Source: Paramecium sonneborni
Lineage: Eukaryota; Ciliophora; Oligohymenophorea; Peniculida; Parameciidae
Length of the DNA stretch: 64,000 nucleotides
Direction: 5' to 3'
NCBI GenBank assembly: GCA_905182985.1
Contig: CAJJDN010000107.1
Coordinates: 262,578-326,577, forward strand
A program made the position numbers and the translations under genes. The notes beneath the pieces are model-generated. The model was not told the DNA's origin. It was given only the letters and a program-made list of their open reading frames with translations, and did no database searches. Below are positions 12,503 through 23,903 of this stretch, in pieces. The stretch's first letter is position 1; the number at the start of each line of letters is the position of its first letter.

Positions 12503-12699
12503 TCAAAAGTATTAACATTAATTTATCATTTTTTTATAAGAAATTTTAAACTAAAATATTTGTCTAATAAAGTAATTTTTATTCATTTCAACATTTTTTC
12601 TTTTTTTCTAGTCATTCCCTTCCAAAACCTTCCAAATTTCAAATTTAACACAAATACTTCATCATTTGATAAATCTGTCTAATTATTAACAACATTCAT
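12503..12699 (-). CDS. Possible tiny basic protein
   Basis: ATG at 12699 opens a frame MNVVNNQTDLSNDEVFVL...GRFWKGMTRKKEK. A 29-nt GT..TAG intron allows an end at the TGA at 12503-12505; without it the frame stops at 12568. The composition looks coding, but the exon structure is ambiguous and no relative is known to me. Confidence 0.3.
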
Positions 12700-12826
12700 A
12701 ATTTATCTTATTCAAAAAATCAATAAAACTGATATAGTATTTTATATAAAAATCTCAAAATTATTAACAAATTAAAAATTAAAAATATTAAAAAATGTTT
12801 ATCTCTCATAATAGTTATAAAATTTG

Positions 12827-13094
12827 TCAAAATCTCTAATCTTAATTCAATTATAAAAACCTTGTATGAATTGTTTAAAGTTACTACATTTACTCTTAAT
12901 TTAATTTTAATATATCTTTCTTATCTGATTTAACTGTATAATGACTATAAATTTTTTAGTTATCTCTTTTTATTAATAATTTTGATTCTTTTAATTTCTT
13001 TTCTATCCTTTATTTAATTTCTATTATATCATTTTTAGATTCTCTATTTTTTCTTCTCTTTTTTATATTACCTAAAATGATTATCTTATCTCAT
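12827..13094 (-). CDS. Small charged coiled-coil protein, unrecognised
   Basis: About 79 residues, MRQDNHFRESKNDIIEIKQR at the start, rich in K, E, Q and I throughout, with heptad-like spacing. One 28-nt GTA...TAG intron after residue 8 is required. Frame and codon use resemble neighbours, so I regard it as a real small gene. No motif or family recognised. Confidence 0.5.
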
Positions 13095-13199
13095 AATATT
13101 ATTTATTTAATGATGCTAAAATTAAAAAATCAGCAATTTTCTAAATGCAAATTAAAATAATAATCTTTATAATATATAAATTTATTTCATCTCAATATA

Positions 13200-13763
13200 A
13201 TGAATAAGAAAATGAAACATTCGGGATCTGTCACTTTAAGAATGCATGAATCTAGTCTAATAGATTCAATCTTAGATTCAACTACAGCAAGATAACCTCA
13301 TTCCTTATGTGAAGATTCAATTGCCTTTATTTTAATGGCTTAAAGTGCAAATGACCATATTAGAATTATCAGAGTATAATTAAATAATTTAAATAGAGGA
13401 AATTATTCAATCTACAAAGGAAATTAGAAATAGACTTCGTTAAAGCATCCAAGATATGAAATTGAGTCTAAACAATCTTGAACATGCATAATAAAGAGAC
13501 ATACTTAATACTGAATATGAAATGACAGTCAATGTTAATAAGTTGAAATCTGTAATCTTTATTTATATTTCTATAAGAACTTATTCCAGCTCATCCATGA
13601 TTAAAGAGACTAAAATAATCAATTTGATCAATGGATAGTCTCCTTACAATAAGATTGTGATGATATCTAATTTCAAAGTGATAGGATGGATTAAAAATTA
13701 TAAAACATGTGCCATAAAACAGGACAATATTAATATGTTGATTATGATAACTATATTCAATGA
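13200..13763 (+). CDS. Small coiled-coil protein, unrecognised
   Basis: About 170 residues. N-terminus MNKKMKHSGSVTLRMHESSL, then long alpha-helical stretches (EEIIQSTKEIRNRLRQSIQD, LSLNNLEHAQQ). Two introns are assumed: a 19-nt one near 13340 and a 26-nt one near 13552. Overall it resembles small SNARE- or BORC-like helical proteins, but there is no membrane anchor, so no function is assigned. The first intron is shorter than usual and is the weak point. Confidence 0.5.
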
Positions 13764-14338
13764 CTTTATTTATTTATTATAAACTTTTAAGCGTTAAATA
13801 CAACGTTAAAGAAAATAGAGTTCATACATTTCAAAAGCATTAAGCATTGATATGATAAACCAAATTCCTTTCTTATTATCATTTATATATTAAACATCTA
13901 ATTTCTTTTGTATTTATATTTAATATTTTATATTTCAATTTACTAAATGATTCATAATTCAAACAGACAAATTTTAATATAGAGGATTAAACCTTAAGAA
14001 TTTAATAACAATATTTTATTAGTAATATTTGAGATATTTTATTTTAATTTCTCAATTCTTAATTTTTCTTTGTAAATATGAAATTTACAGACAAAAAATA
14101 AACATAATACATAACAAAGGTATGAAAAAAATTATGAATAAGAAAATAATATGTTATATAAAAAAATAAGTAAGTTATTAGGATTGATTCTCAAATATAC
14201 AAAGAACTCTTCAATTAAATTGATTTTATGTATATCTAAATCTTATTAGACAAAAACAATTAACTATTGATTATTTTTTTGTAAAATGATTTTTATTATT
14301 TTCAATAATTTTATTAATAATTTTTATCTGTTATACTT
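13764..14338. other. Gene-free AT-rich interval
   Basis: About 575 bp between two forward genes. Only short frames without conserved features are present, including a weak one starting at ~14080. No repeat or RNA gene seen. Confidence 0.4.
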
Positions 14339-15323
14339 ATGCGTTAACCATCATTGTTTTCACCATAAAAACAAGCAAGATTTGAAAAGTCTAATAATTC
14401 ATCTGGATTTGCAACCTTTTAAAGTACTACTTAATTGAATTCTAAATAATTGGCTGACTTTAGAAAAGATCTTCGTAACAATGTATCATCTAGAGAACCT
14501 TTTACTTCTTAATAAGAGAAATCACCTTAATTATTTGCTTCCTGGACGAAAGCAGAAAGGATTGTTTTGTAATACATAATTCTATATTTCTTAGAGAAGA
14601 ATAAAAGGTCAATAAAAAATCACCCAAAAAGTCAAGAATTCTTGGTGGACTCAATTATGATGAAATCTTTGATAATAATAGACCATAATCTAAAAACAGA
14701 AATAATAAAATTGATTAATTATTTCAAAAATCATCTGCTAATGATTTCTATGACAATTCCTTTACTTCATTTCCTAAACCTTTTTTATAAAATAAAACTT
14801 TCGGTTCAGGCTTTAAAGATTCCCCTTAAAAATCTAAGGAAAAATTAGAAAGATTTAAAAATTGGGATAATAGACTTGATGTTTAATTGAAATTATAAAA
14901 TAAAGCTATTTCGAATAGAGTATCACCTTAAGGAGATAAACCTCTATTTTATAAATATGTTAATGAAGTTTAAAAAGGACTTTTTGATAATACTTCTCCT
15001 AATATTTTACCTAATTAAATTCCTAAGGTGAATTTATTTGAATCAAAGAAGTAAACCTTCTCTTTTAATGATACATTTAATGTTTAAAAATCAAATTCAT
15101 TTTAAAGAAATCATTCTCCTTAACTTTCTAATCGATTTATGGAAAAAATTCCATTAACAGAAATTGTAAGAATGACATCTCATTTTTCATTATTGTCTAC
15201 ACAAGAAATCGGATAAATCTCTAAAGGGTAAAAATATTTATAATTTTTAGATATGTATCAGAGCTAAGTAATTTAGCTGATATTTTATAACGTATAGTAA
15301 AGCGTTCAAATAAATATAGTTGA
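14339..15323 (+). CDS. Low-complexity S/N/Q/F-rich protein, unrecognised
   Basis: About 310 residues beginning MRQPSLFSPQKQARF. Repeated short SP/FxS motifs (SPQ, FTSFPKPF, KTFGSGF) make it likely disordered and a phosphorylation target. The C-terminal ~60 residues are more ordered (EIGQISKGYVSELSNLADIL). A 26-nt intron near 14560 and a 23-nt intron near 15228 keep one frame from start to TGA. No catalytic domain. Likely a regulatory or scaffold protein; that is inference only. Confidence 0.6.
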
Positions 15324-15468
15324 TAAATTTATATATATATTACTGACCTTATAAAAAATACAATTATTTTCTATCAAGAATTTGACAAAAAAACGATTTA
15401 ATGCGTCACGTTTTATCCAAAAATCGGTTGTTAATAATCAATATTCGAACTATTGAATTGGTTTTATT

Positions 15469-16574
15469 TCAATAATGGAATGTTTATTGGAAAACCATAT
15501 TACTAAGTATAAAATAGAGCAACAGGAGTTTAATAATATTAATATTAAGGATCTAATTAAATTGATATTTATTACAAGTGAAATTTCCATTAAATATTTG
15601 ACAAGGAGTTTAAAAATGTTGATTTGTTTAAAAGGCCTCTTAAGTTTAGATTTCATTATTATTATTACATTAATTTTAAGTTCCTTAATTTTCTTTTTAG
15701 AATTCAGATTATATGAATTACTTTTCTTCAGTCATATCTTACAATTGGTTATTTTAAGATTGCTAATTTTTATTCTTTATAACTTTTTTTTAGTGGATTG
15801 TATAATAAGGGTTTTGAATATTCAAAAATTTCTATCTCAAATAAGAGTAAAATCGATTTTTGATCATATTTTCCTTATAATTAAGATAATAATATTTACA
15901 GGTCTACCAACTAAAAGGCCTTAAATTTTAGTCCACTTTGAACCTATTTCCTTATAAGCATTGATTATGATTTGATCTTCTTCATCAGTAAACGGTTTGA
16001 ATATGATTTAAGGATTAAGTTTATTAATAAATCTCTCTCTAATTTATTTACTCGTTTTTTCAGGTAGAAATTTGGCAATTTTACTCCAATTTCTCCTATA
16101 TTTCTTAACTAAATCCAATATAAGTTGGTCCTCTTCAATATTGAAGTGTTTTCTTTTTTTTTACTATAATTTATTCTTATTTAATACATCTTATGGTTTT
16201 ATTCTTTTCCATCTCTAAGCACATTAAGATGGATTGCGATTCCCCATTGTGGTTGCTATTTGAATCCAATTTGTTCCATATAATTCCAAAGCAAGCTTTA
16301 ATTGTTGATCTTCTTTAACACTCCATGACTTTCTTTATTTATTATTTTCACAGATTTTATTTCTTTTTTTAATAACTTTTTATTTTATAGATGTAGTATC
16401 TGTCGAGTCTAAATTGAGATTTCTTTTTAAACTCTCTGTTTTTTTTTAAGTGTTTAGAACATGTATCTTTTTCGCTTTTCTTTGTAGATTTCTTTCTTTT
16501 TTACTAGTTGTCTCTTAAAGAATTATCATTTAATTGTTTAGGTACTCAGCATTATCAGATCCATCCATTTTCAT
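15469..16574 (-). CDS. Three-repeat Myb DNA-binding protein
   Basis: A lysine-rich N-terminus (~90 residues) is followed by three Myb/SANT repeats with the spaced tryptophans partly kept: SWSVKEDQQLKLALELYG..W, HFNIEEDQLILDLVKKYRRN and FKPFTDEEDQIIINAYKEIG, each ending in the helix-turn-helix recognition segment. After them comes a Gln/Asn-rich tail of ~130 residues, typical of an activation region. One 26-nt intron (ends AAG) lies after the third repeat. Nuclear transcription factor or RNA-pol-associated Myb; the target is unknown. The opposite strand carries a meaningless 149-codon open frame. Confidence 0.85.
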
Positions 16575-16970
16575 AATATTAATAAATAATCAGAGCTATT
16601 TTATATAATTAATAATTGTGATGTTATGTCATTTGGTATAATGTATAAATAATAAAAGAAAATCAATTTATTGCTTATATAATAGTTAGTCTTTAGTTGC
16701 TTTATTTGATCATATCGTTTTACTTGATAAATATTTACTTAAATGCATTTGAGATTCATTTTAAATTTATTTTTTATTAATGGTTAAAAAATTTTTTGTT
16801 CTTCTTTAATAAGTAAAGAGTGATTTTATGTTTAGTTGTGAGATCTGAAAGGTAAGATGCAAAAAGATAAAAATAACAAAAATAATAAGAATATTTTATT
16901 AGTATAATAATTACAATAATAATTAAGCTTAAGCGTTATTTGTGTTATTTTTAATACTTTTATAACAATA
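16575..16970. other. Gene-free spacer
   Basis: About 400 bp upstream of the Myb start and downstream of the GDP-hexose phosphorylase stop. Only one short forward frame at ~16858 (about 40 codons) is open; I see nothing to support it. Confidence 0.4.
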
Positions 16971-17973
16971 TCATTCAGATGATAACATGATCAATTCTTA
17001 TACTACATTATCAAAAAGGGGATGGGTTAGTTCAGATAATCTGATTTCAATTTCTTTGAGTGTTAATTCTTCGTAATACTTTTTAGTCCTACAAATCATT
17101 AAACCACTAAGTTCTGCATATGCTGGTTTCATTCCATGTTCATGAATAAATTCAAATTGATTTTTCTATAATAATATTACATTAGTACTCTTGGGAAAAT
17201 GTATGCCATTTATGGATTAACAAACATTATATTATGAGGTATTTCATGAGCTAAAAGAGTATCAATAGTTGAAGATAACAATTCAATGATATTTTCACCA
17301 GTCACTACTAAAGTTCTTATAGGATAATTTTCAACTTCACCAAGAGTTGTATTATGAATATTAGCTATGGGTTTGATTGGAAATTCTTCTATAGGGAATT
17401 TATTGTTTTCAAAAATTTGATCAACATAAATAAGATGTAAATGTAAATGATTTATAGAACAATTAGCTAATTTACTAAATAAAATTAATTACTAAACATT
17501 ATACCTATTATATCCAATTCGAAGATGTGGTGAAGTTGAAATCTTAAAGAGGATAAAAACACTTTCAGCAATAAATCCACTTAAAAGTTATTGAAATTTA
17601 GAATTTAAAAATGGAACAAGTATTGAATGATATGAACAAATTGGTGCAGTATTAATTAATATTGGATTGTCATTGTTTTCATTTACATTATTATCATCAT
17701 CTACAATTTGACCATTAGAGAAATCTACTCGAAAAAGGATTTCACCTGATTCTACATTAAGAAAGTTAATATCATTTTCATTAAATTCTCCAATCAATTC
17801 TGTTTCAGGATCTCTAATTTGTGTTGGTACTTTATTTTCAATCTCTAATTGAATAGAAGATAATTACTAATTGTAAATTAAAATAACCTTTGAATGGCTA
17901 GATTGATTTAGTATGAATGAATTTCAAAGTGGATCTAAATAATGCTCTTTATTTTTCATATTTATCACTCCAT
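16971..17973 (-). CDS. GDP-hexose phosphorylase (VTC2/GDPGP1 family)
   Basis: HIT-superfamily enzyme that cleaves GDP-hexose with phosphate; family members act on GDP-D-glucose (GDPGP1) or GDP-L-galactose (VTC2). Visible landmarks: KGYFNLQL near the start, GEILFRVDF, INTAPICSYHSILVPF, LRIGYN, then the catalytic histidine cluster NHLHLHLIY, later IPHNIMFV, IFPRKNQFEF and AYAELSGLMI. About 300 residues, normal for the short form. The simplest 5' reading meets an in-frame TGA. It disappears if a 34-nt intron follows the second codon and a 25-nt intron ending GAG follows QL. Other introns: 30 nt and 23 nt. Substrate cannot be told. Confidence 0.75.
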
Positions 17974-18113
17974 TTTTATTTTAATAAATCCTCTAAAGAA
18001 GGTTTTTAGATCATATAATTATATGAAATATATTGTATATAATATAAAAAATAATCATTATATAAATTTGCTAATAAATTATTCAAAATGAACAATGAAC
18101 TGGAACATTATTA

Positions 18114-19092
18114 ATGATAAATGATTTTTTAGATTTTTGTCAAAAAAATGATGGTCGATAAAAAAACAAATAAATTCCTACTCGAAAGAAATGGAAAGAA
18201 GTTGAAGATGAATTACTTTTAAAAGCTATTAGAAAATATGGAAATTAATGGTGTAAAATATAAGAGGAAGTACCAACTAAGGATTCAAAACAATGTTAAG
18301 CTAGATGGAAGATTCTAAAATAAGTAAGATTTAATTATTCATAATTATTTTAAAGAAAGTAGAAACAATGGATAGATTGGATGCTTTGGCTGATTATTCT
18401 GATATGGAGAATTAAAACTAAAAGTTAAATAAACCAAAAAAAAAGCATAGAGAAATACCTCGAAGATATAATCCACATTTTGATTATAATGAAGAATCAT
18501 CTAGTGAATCTATGCATTTATAACAATTTCAACAGGCTTTGATTAAATAGCCGAATCAATTGTCATTGCTATAATAATAATAATAATAATAAAAAAGAGA
18601 GTAAATTCAGAAATAGGCCTAAACTTAATATTAGAATGTTTGGAATGCTATGGATGATAAGATGCTTTGGGCAGCTTTTAAAATATATAAAGGAGTATGG
18701 AATTAAATCACTTCTAGATTTTAAGAGAAGAACCCTTAAAGTTGCATAGAAAGATATTAATATGTTAGTTTATATATTATATATACTTGTAGTTATTGCA
18801 ATAAAAGAAAATGAAACTATAAGAAGATGGATCGTCTGTTGATATCATTTCATCTTTAGTTGATGATAGTTCCCAATAGGGTTCAGAGTAATTCGATATT
18901 ACTATAAGTGAATGTGCAGATTCAACTGATTAACAATATACAGAGTATAAGACATCATCATCACTTGGAGTTTATACTATTTAATAGTGTCATACAAATA
19001 TTGAAAGAATTCTTAAATCATTTTCTAATCACAATTTAGATACCTTGCCTGGTATACGTGAATCTATTGTAAAACTCATATTAACTGATTGA
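18114..19092 (+). CDS. Two-repeat Myb/SANT protein, intact copy
   Basis: First SANT repeat: KKWKEVEDELLLKAIRKYGN then WCKIQEEV and the recognition helix KQCQARWKIL. After a Q-rich linker encoded by a run of TAA codons (~18571-18590) comes a second SANT-like repeat, WNAMDDKMLWAAFKIYKGVW...CIERY. The rest is acidic and Ser-rich, ending LILTD. Introns of 32 and ~29 nt. Likely a nuclear DNA-binding protein. From 18590 onward the sequence is repeated exactly at 19955, so the second, headless copy is an assembly product. Converges with the eEF1B-gamma gene. Confidence 0.8.
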
Positions 19093-19953
19093 TTTGCAAT
19101 TTATTCTTATATTTAATATATATCTCATCTGAAATACAATAAACTTCTGGCTTTTAATCCTTCAACTTCTGAAACATCTTCCTCTTATTTAACCCAATAG
19201 TCAGTAAACAATTATTTTTAAGCTTCATTATTAATATCAACTTTGACAAATTCATGATAATCATAGGCTATATGCTCTTTCTAATAGCAATTTTATAATT
19301 ATAGATACCCATTCTTTTGGCACTTCAGTTCCTCTCCAAATCCAAGCTCCTCTTGTTTAAAGATTTGGTTCATCACCATACACACCGTGAATTGCAAATG
19401 CATATTTTCTAAAATTTTGATCTAATCTTTAATTAATAAATCCTTTCATCAAATTATTTGTAAGAAGCATTTATTTACCTTCATTTTCTGCTTTATTATA
19501 TCTAACAAACCATAAAGACCAACCATTCAAATCTATTGTGGAAAAGAGAGTATTAATATTTTTATTGATATCTTTTTCTGCAAAGAATATTCTCTTATAA
19601 TCATCAATATTGAAAGTTGAAGGTGGCAACAAATCAAGAGGATTTTATTCCTTCTTTTTTGGAGCATCATCTTCTTCCTCTTATTTTGGTTATTATTTAG
19701 GTTATTCTTTCTATTATTTAGGTTATTCTTTCTATTATTTAGGTTGTTCTTTCTATTATTTAGGTTATTCTTTCTACTATTTAGGTTATTCTTTCTACTA
19801 TTTAGGTTATTCCTATTATTCCTTTTATTTTGGTTATTCTTTTTATTTCTCTTTCTTTTCCTTCTTTTCCTCAGTTACTTCAGATAAAGTAAATGCATTC
19901 TTTGCAAATCTTGGTCTACCAAATTCCTAAAAATATTTTTATTTTTAATTACT
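18590..19953. repeat. Direct repeat copy 1 (1,364 bp), assembly duplication
   Basis: Base-for-base the same as 19955-21318, separated by a single N at 19954. It starts at the end of the (TAA)n run. It covers the 3' half of the Myb gene and the 3' part of the eEF1B-gamma gene, including introns and the spacer. Confidence 0.9.
19125..19953 (-). other. Truncated eEF1B-gamma fragment (duplication artefact)
   Basis: Same 3' coding sequence as the full gene at 20490-21932, but lacking the GST-like N-terminal domain because the copy ends at the N. It should not be counted as a gene or pseudogene. Confidence 0.8.
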
Positions 19954-19954
19954 N

Positions 19955-20457
19955 TAAAAAAGAGAGTAAATTCAGAAATAGGCCTAAACTTAATATTAGA
20001 ATGTTTGGAATGCTATGGATGATAAGATGCTTTGGGCAGCTTTTAAAATATATAAAGGAGTATGGAATTAAATCACTTCTAGATTTTAAGAGAAGAACCC
20101 TTAAAGTTGCATAGAAAGATATTAATATGTTAGTTTATATATTATATATACTTGTAGTTATTGCAATAAAAGAAAATGAAACTATAAGAAGATGGATCGT
20201 CTGTTGATATCATTTCATCTTTAGTTGATGATAGTTCCCAATAGGGTTCAGAGTAATTCGATATTACTATAAGTGAATGTGCAGATTCAACTGATTAACA
20301 ATATACAGAGTATAAGACATCATCATCACTTGGAGTTTATACTATTTAATAGTGTCATACAAATATTGAAAGAATTCTTAAATCATTTTCTAATCACAAT
20401 TTAGATACCTTGCCTGGTATACGTGAATCTATTGTAAAACTCATATTAACTGATTGA
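19955..20457 (+). other. Headless Myb fragment (duplication artefact)
   Basis: Repeats the second half of the Myb gene at 18114-19092 without its start or first SANT repeat. It exists only because of the duplicated contig end. Confidence 0.8.
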
Positions 20458-20489
20458 TTTGCAATTTATTCTTATATTTAATATATATC

Positions 20490-21932
20490 TCATCTGAAAT
20501 ACAATAAACTTCTGGCTTTTAATCCTTCAACTTCTGAAACATCTTCCTCTTATTTAACCCAATAGTCAGTAAACAATTATTTTTAAGCTTCATTATTAAT
20601 ATCAACTTTGACAAATTCATGATAATCATAGGCTATATGCTCTTTCTAATAGCAATTTTATAATTATAGATACCCATTCTTTTGGCACTTCAGTTCCTCT
20701 CCAAATCCAAGCTCCTCTTGTTTAAAGATTTGGTTCATCACCATACACACCGTGAATTGCAAATGCATATTTTCTAAAATTTTGATCTAATCTTTAATTA
20801 ATAAATCCTTTCATCAAATTATTTGTAAGAAGCATTTATTTACCTTCATTTTCTGCTTTATTATATCTAACAAACCATAAAGACCAACCATTCAAATCTA
20901 TTGTGGAAAAGAGAGTATTAATATTTTTATTGATATCTTTTTCTGCAAAGAATATTCTCTTATAATCATCAATATTGAAAGTTGAAGGTGGCAACAAATC
21001 AAGAGGATTTTATTCCTTCTTTTTTGGAGCATCATCTTCTTCCTCTTATTTTGGTTATTATTTAGGTTATTCTTTCTATTATTTAGGTTATTCTTTCTAT
21101 TATTTAGGTTGTTCTTTCTATTATTTAGGTTATTCTTTCTACTATTTAGGTTATTCTTTCTACTATTTAGGTTATTCCTATTATTCCTTTTATTTTGGTT
21201 ATTCTTTTTATTTCTCTTTCTTTTCCTTCTTTTCCTCAGTTACTTCAGATAAAGTAAATGCATTCTTTGCAAATCTTGGTCTACCAAATTCCTAAAAATA
21301 TTTTTATTTTTAATTACTGCTCTCCATTCAGGTATTTAATTAATTTCATTTAACCATTTTAATAAATGTTAATATTAATTTCTTTCTACTTCTCCTAACA
21401 ATAATGTGAAAACAATTGTAACAACTTATGCTAATGCAATATCTGCAACTGTTAATGATTCTCCTGAAATATATTTAGATTTCTCTAATTAATTATTCAC
21501 TATATTTAATGTATGATTAATTTATGTTAAAGATTTTTTATATAAAGTAGGAATTCCTTGAATCTAACCTTAAACTTATATTGTAGCTGCTACAACATCA
21601 CTTTCTAGTTCGTTTACTGTTACATCTAACCATTAATCAACCAAACCCTATTAATAAGGGGTTTTTCTAAACTTTAAATATAAACCATACCCATATAATC
21701 CTTCAGAGTGTCTTGCTATATATCTAAGAATAGCATTGCTTTCGAAAAGATTGCCTTCTTATGTCTCTAAGACTGGCACCTTTCCGAATGGAAACTTATC
21801 TTAGAAAACTTTGTAATTCTTCTCATTTAATTATGTATCAACAAATTCTAATTGGAAATTAGCCAACTTTGCTGCTACCAATATTTTATGAGTTCTTCCT
21901 TAACCAGATGGTGAATGTAATTTTATAGACAT
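20490..21932 (-). CDS. EEF1G: Elongation factor eEF1B-gamma, complete copy
   Basis: Starts MSIKLHSPSGQGRTHKIL with a glutathione-transferase-like fold (FGKVPVLET, GNLFESNAILRYIA, ISGESLTVADIALAQVV, PEWRA). A lysine/glutamine linker built from tandem KEQPKQQ units follows. The conserved C-terminal domain is present: FNIDDYKRIFF, LNGWSLWFVRYNKAEN, RKYAFAIHGVYGD, GAWIWRGTEVPKEW. It anchors the eEF1B nucleotide-exchange complex that recharges eEF1A with GTP in translation. Introns of 24, 26 and 28 nt. The full gene is joined only through copy 2 of the duplication, so the linker length should be rechecked. Confidence 0.9.
21061..21175. repeat. 21-bp minisatellite encoding KEQPKQQ units
   Basis: About five to six near-identical 21-bp units in the eEF1B-gamma linker. 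Antisense they read YYLGYSF, which produces a striking but meaningless forward ORF. The same array appears at about 19696-19810 through the assembly duplication. Units differ at one or two bases, e.g. one with CAA in place of TAA. Confidence 0.85.
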
Positions 21933-21999
21933 GAATTAAAGATTTAATTTAATTTTACTTTTTAAATGACTTTCATTAATATTTTTATTACCAATACAA

Positions 22000-22740
22000 T
22001 CAATTCTTTCCCCAAAATTTTGCAAACACTCCTCTATATGTTGTTTTTAAAGCTTTTTGCTAATTATTATAAACATCCATCCTTTACTTCATGTTAATAA
22101 TAATAATGAATTATAGCCAATATTATTGCAAAAACTAAAACATCTCCTTTTGGTATCTCTTTTATCCATCCTTTCCTTTTTAATAGGTTAAAAATTGTTT
22201 CACAATATCGAGGTACTATACTTAACATAATTTCTTAAGCTCTTCCAACTTATTAAATAATATATACCTAGTTCTTGATTCTAAAAGCAAAGAAAAAGCT
22301 CCTATAAACCCTCCGATTAATGGAATTGATGGATCAACAGTATTACGAAATCTAACTTATTTACACCAATTATATCTCATTGATTAAACCATTAAAGTCA
22401 AAAATAGAACACTTTTTAAATATGACAACAACGACCTTGCTGTTGTACTAATTGGACTTATTTTTAATAATGAAAATTATACTTTTTTAAAAAGGCTTTT
22501 CGTTTGTAAATAAGGAAAGGCAACAAATGGACAGGAAGATAGACTTTAGCATTTTTAGCAAATAAGAGTGGCAACCTTATTTTATTAAGAGATTTACATA
22601 TGAAGTAGTTGAGTTTCGCAAGTATATCCCGGATGAAAAAATTCGCATTTATAAGGTTATCCTCATTCTAAAAACATGTCCATTTTACCTTCGATATATT
22701 TCAGTTATTCTTCCACAGGAAAGGAATAAATATCATTCAT
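22000..22740 (-). CDS. TMEM135: TMEM135-like multi-pass membrane protein
   Basis: About 225 residues. The N-terminal cysteine-bearing segment (YKCEFFHPGYTCETQLL) matches the TMEM135 N-domain. Then come membrane segments and a family phrase in the middle (VDPSIPLIGGFIGAFSLLLE). The C-terminal part carries IPKGDVLVFAIILAIIHYYY then TTYRGVFAKFWG. In animals TMEM135 affects mitochondrial and peroxisomal dynamics and lipid handling; a similar role is inference. Introns needed: 27 nt at 22662-22688 ending GAG, 26 nt ending AAG, and 28 nt ending TAG. The first exons lie inside the 1,104-bp duplicated block. Confidence 0.75.
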
Positions 22741-23739
22741 ATTTTAATACAATAAAAATATTCATGATGATTAAATTTTTAATTAAAGTGTTGATAATAC
22801 ATCATAACAGAAATTTAATTATTACATATATTCTCTAAAATTAGACATTTTTTTAATATTCTGATTTTAGCAGAAATTCTTGCACTTTTTTAATAATTAT
22901 TATAAATTATAATAAGTTTAATCATTAAGTACCACAATAAATATCAAATTATGTTTGGAGATGAATACTTTATTCTTAATTAATTTGTAAAATGCGTTAA
23001 TAGCAGTTTGTATCTTCAGAATGGGGATAATCCTAAGGAATTGACATTATTGAAATAATAAACTTCTAATATGAATTTTAATAATAACTTCTTATGAGTT
23101 TTTCAAAAGACCCCTTAACATCTGATCCTTCATAATTAATTTGTATTTGGAACATAGTGATTGTACCTAGCATAATAGCAAAAGATTAAAAAATTTATGA
23201 TATTTTAGAGCCAAGTTAATGCTATGAAAAAAGTCTATGAAATAATGCAAGAGGTTAATCGAATTTTTGTTGATGGATACATTTAGAAACAAAAAAATTC
23301 TATAAAGCATCTAATTAACCAGACAAGAAAACTAGTACCTTTTTCGATAAATAAACTTTTGAAAAATATGGATATAATAAATATTCTCAAAATCAACACT
23401 GAAAATTGGGGAAATCTAGGTTTATTTTTTTTTTTACAAAAAAAGCGCAATTCTTAGCTTGGTAAGTTTAAAGAAGCTTAAATGAACAAAAATTAAAATT
23501 TTTGTGTAGTACATTAGCGATTGGGACCCATCTATATAAAGGGTTTCATTGAATCCAATCAATACAATAACAAAGTTTTCATATTATGATGAAAAAATCT
23601 CAAACATAAATTTTGTTGAGTATTTCTTAACACCAAGACTGTACAGTATCAAAAAAATGAATTCTTATTACTTAAATTGTAAAATAATAAAGCTCCTTAA
23701 GATTTTTGATATATGATAATGGCTTTTTACTTTTCCTTA
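22636..23739. repeat. Direct repeat copy 1 (1,104 bp) left of N gap
   Basis: Exact match to 23799-24902 at a constant offset of 1,163. It ends at the run of Ns, just before a T homopolymer in the other copy. Read as an unmerged contig overlap. Confidence 0.9.
22951..23739 (+). other. Truncated 5' copy of the unidentified gene at 24114 (artefact)
   Basis: Identical to the start of the gene at 24114-25059 but cut off by the N gap. Counting it would duplicate that gene. Confidence 0.75.
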
Positions 23740-23798
23740 NNNNNNNNNNNNNNNNNNNNNNNNNNNNNNNNNNNNNNNNNNNNNNNNNNNNNNNNNNN
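23740..23798. other. Assembly gap, 59 Ns
   Basis: Unsequenced or placeholder bases between two copies of the same 1,104-bp sequence. Confidence 0.95.
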
Positions 23799-23903
23799 AA
23801 AAAATTCGCATTTATAAGGTTATCCTCATTCTAAAAACATGTCCATTTTACCTTCGATATATTTCAGTTATTCTTCCACAGGAAAGGAATAAATATCATT
23901 CAT
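23799..23903 (-). other. 5' fragment of the TMEM135-like gene (artefact)
   Basis: Repeats the ATG and first exon of the gene at 22000-22740; the rest is lost at the N gap. Confidence 0.75.

Larger units (their letters stand above)
19955..21318. repeat. Direct repeat copy 2 (1,364 bp), assembly duplication
   Basis: Exact copy of 18590-19953 at a constant offset of 1,365. Its left end is at the N and its right end runs on into the rest of the eEF1B-gamma gene. Confidence 0.9.

Noticed and set aside
15475..15924. 149-codon forward ORF with hydrophobic segments
   Set aside because: It is antisense to the Gln-rich tail and third repeat of the Myb gene, which reads cleanly on the reverse strand with clear homology.
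17900..17973. In-frame TGA in the GDP-hexose phosphorylase start, considered as recoding or selenocysteine
   Set aside because: A 34-nt intron plus a 25-nt intron give a better N-terminus (KGYFNLQL) without any TGA.
19610..21295. Two identical forward ORFs with YYLGYSF repeats
   Set aside because: They are the antisense of the KEQPKQQ linker of eEF1B-gamma and appear twice only through the assembly duplication.
18590..21318. Real tandem gene duplication
   Set aside because: Zero divergence over introns and spacer, a single N at the join and complementary truncation of the two genes point to an unmerged contig overlap.
22236..22275. Apparent frameshift in the TMEM135-like gene
   Set aside because: A 26-nt intron ending in AAG restores the family sequence (ESRTRAQEIML).
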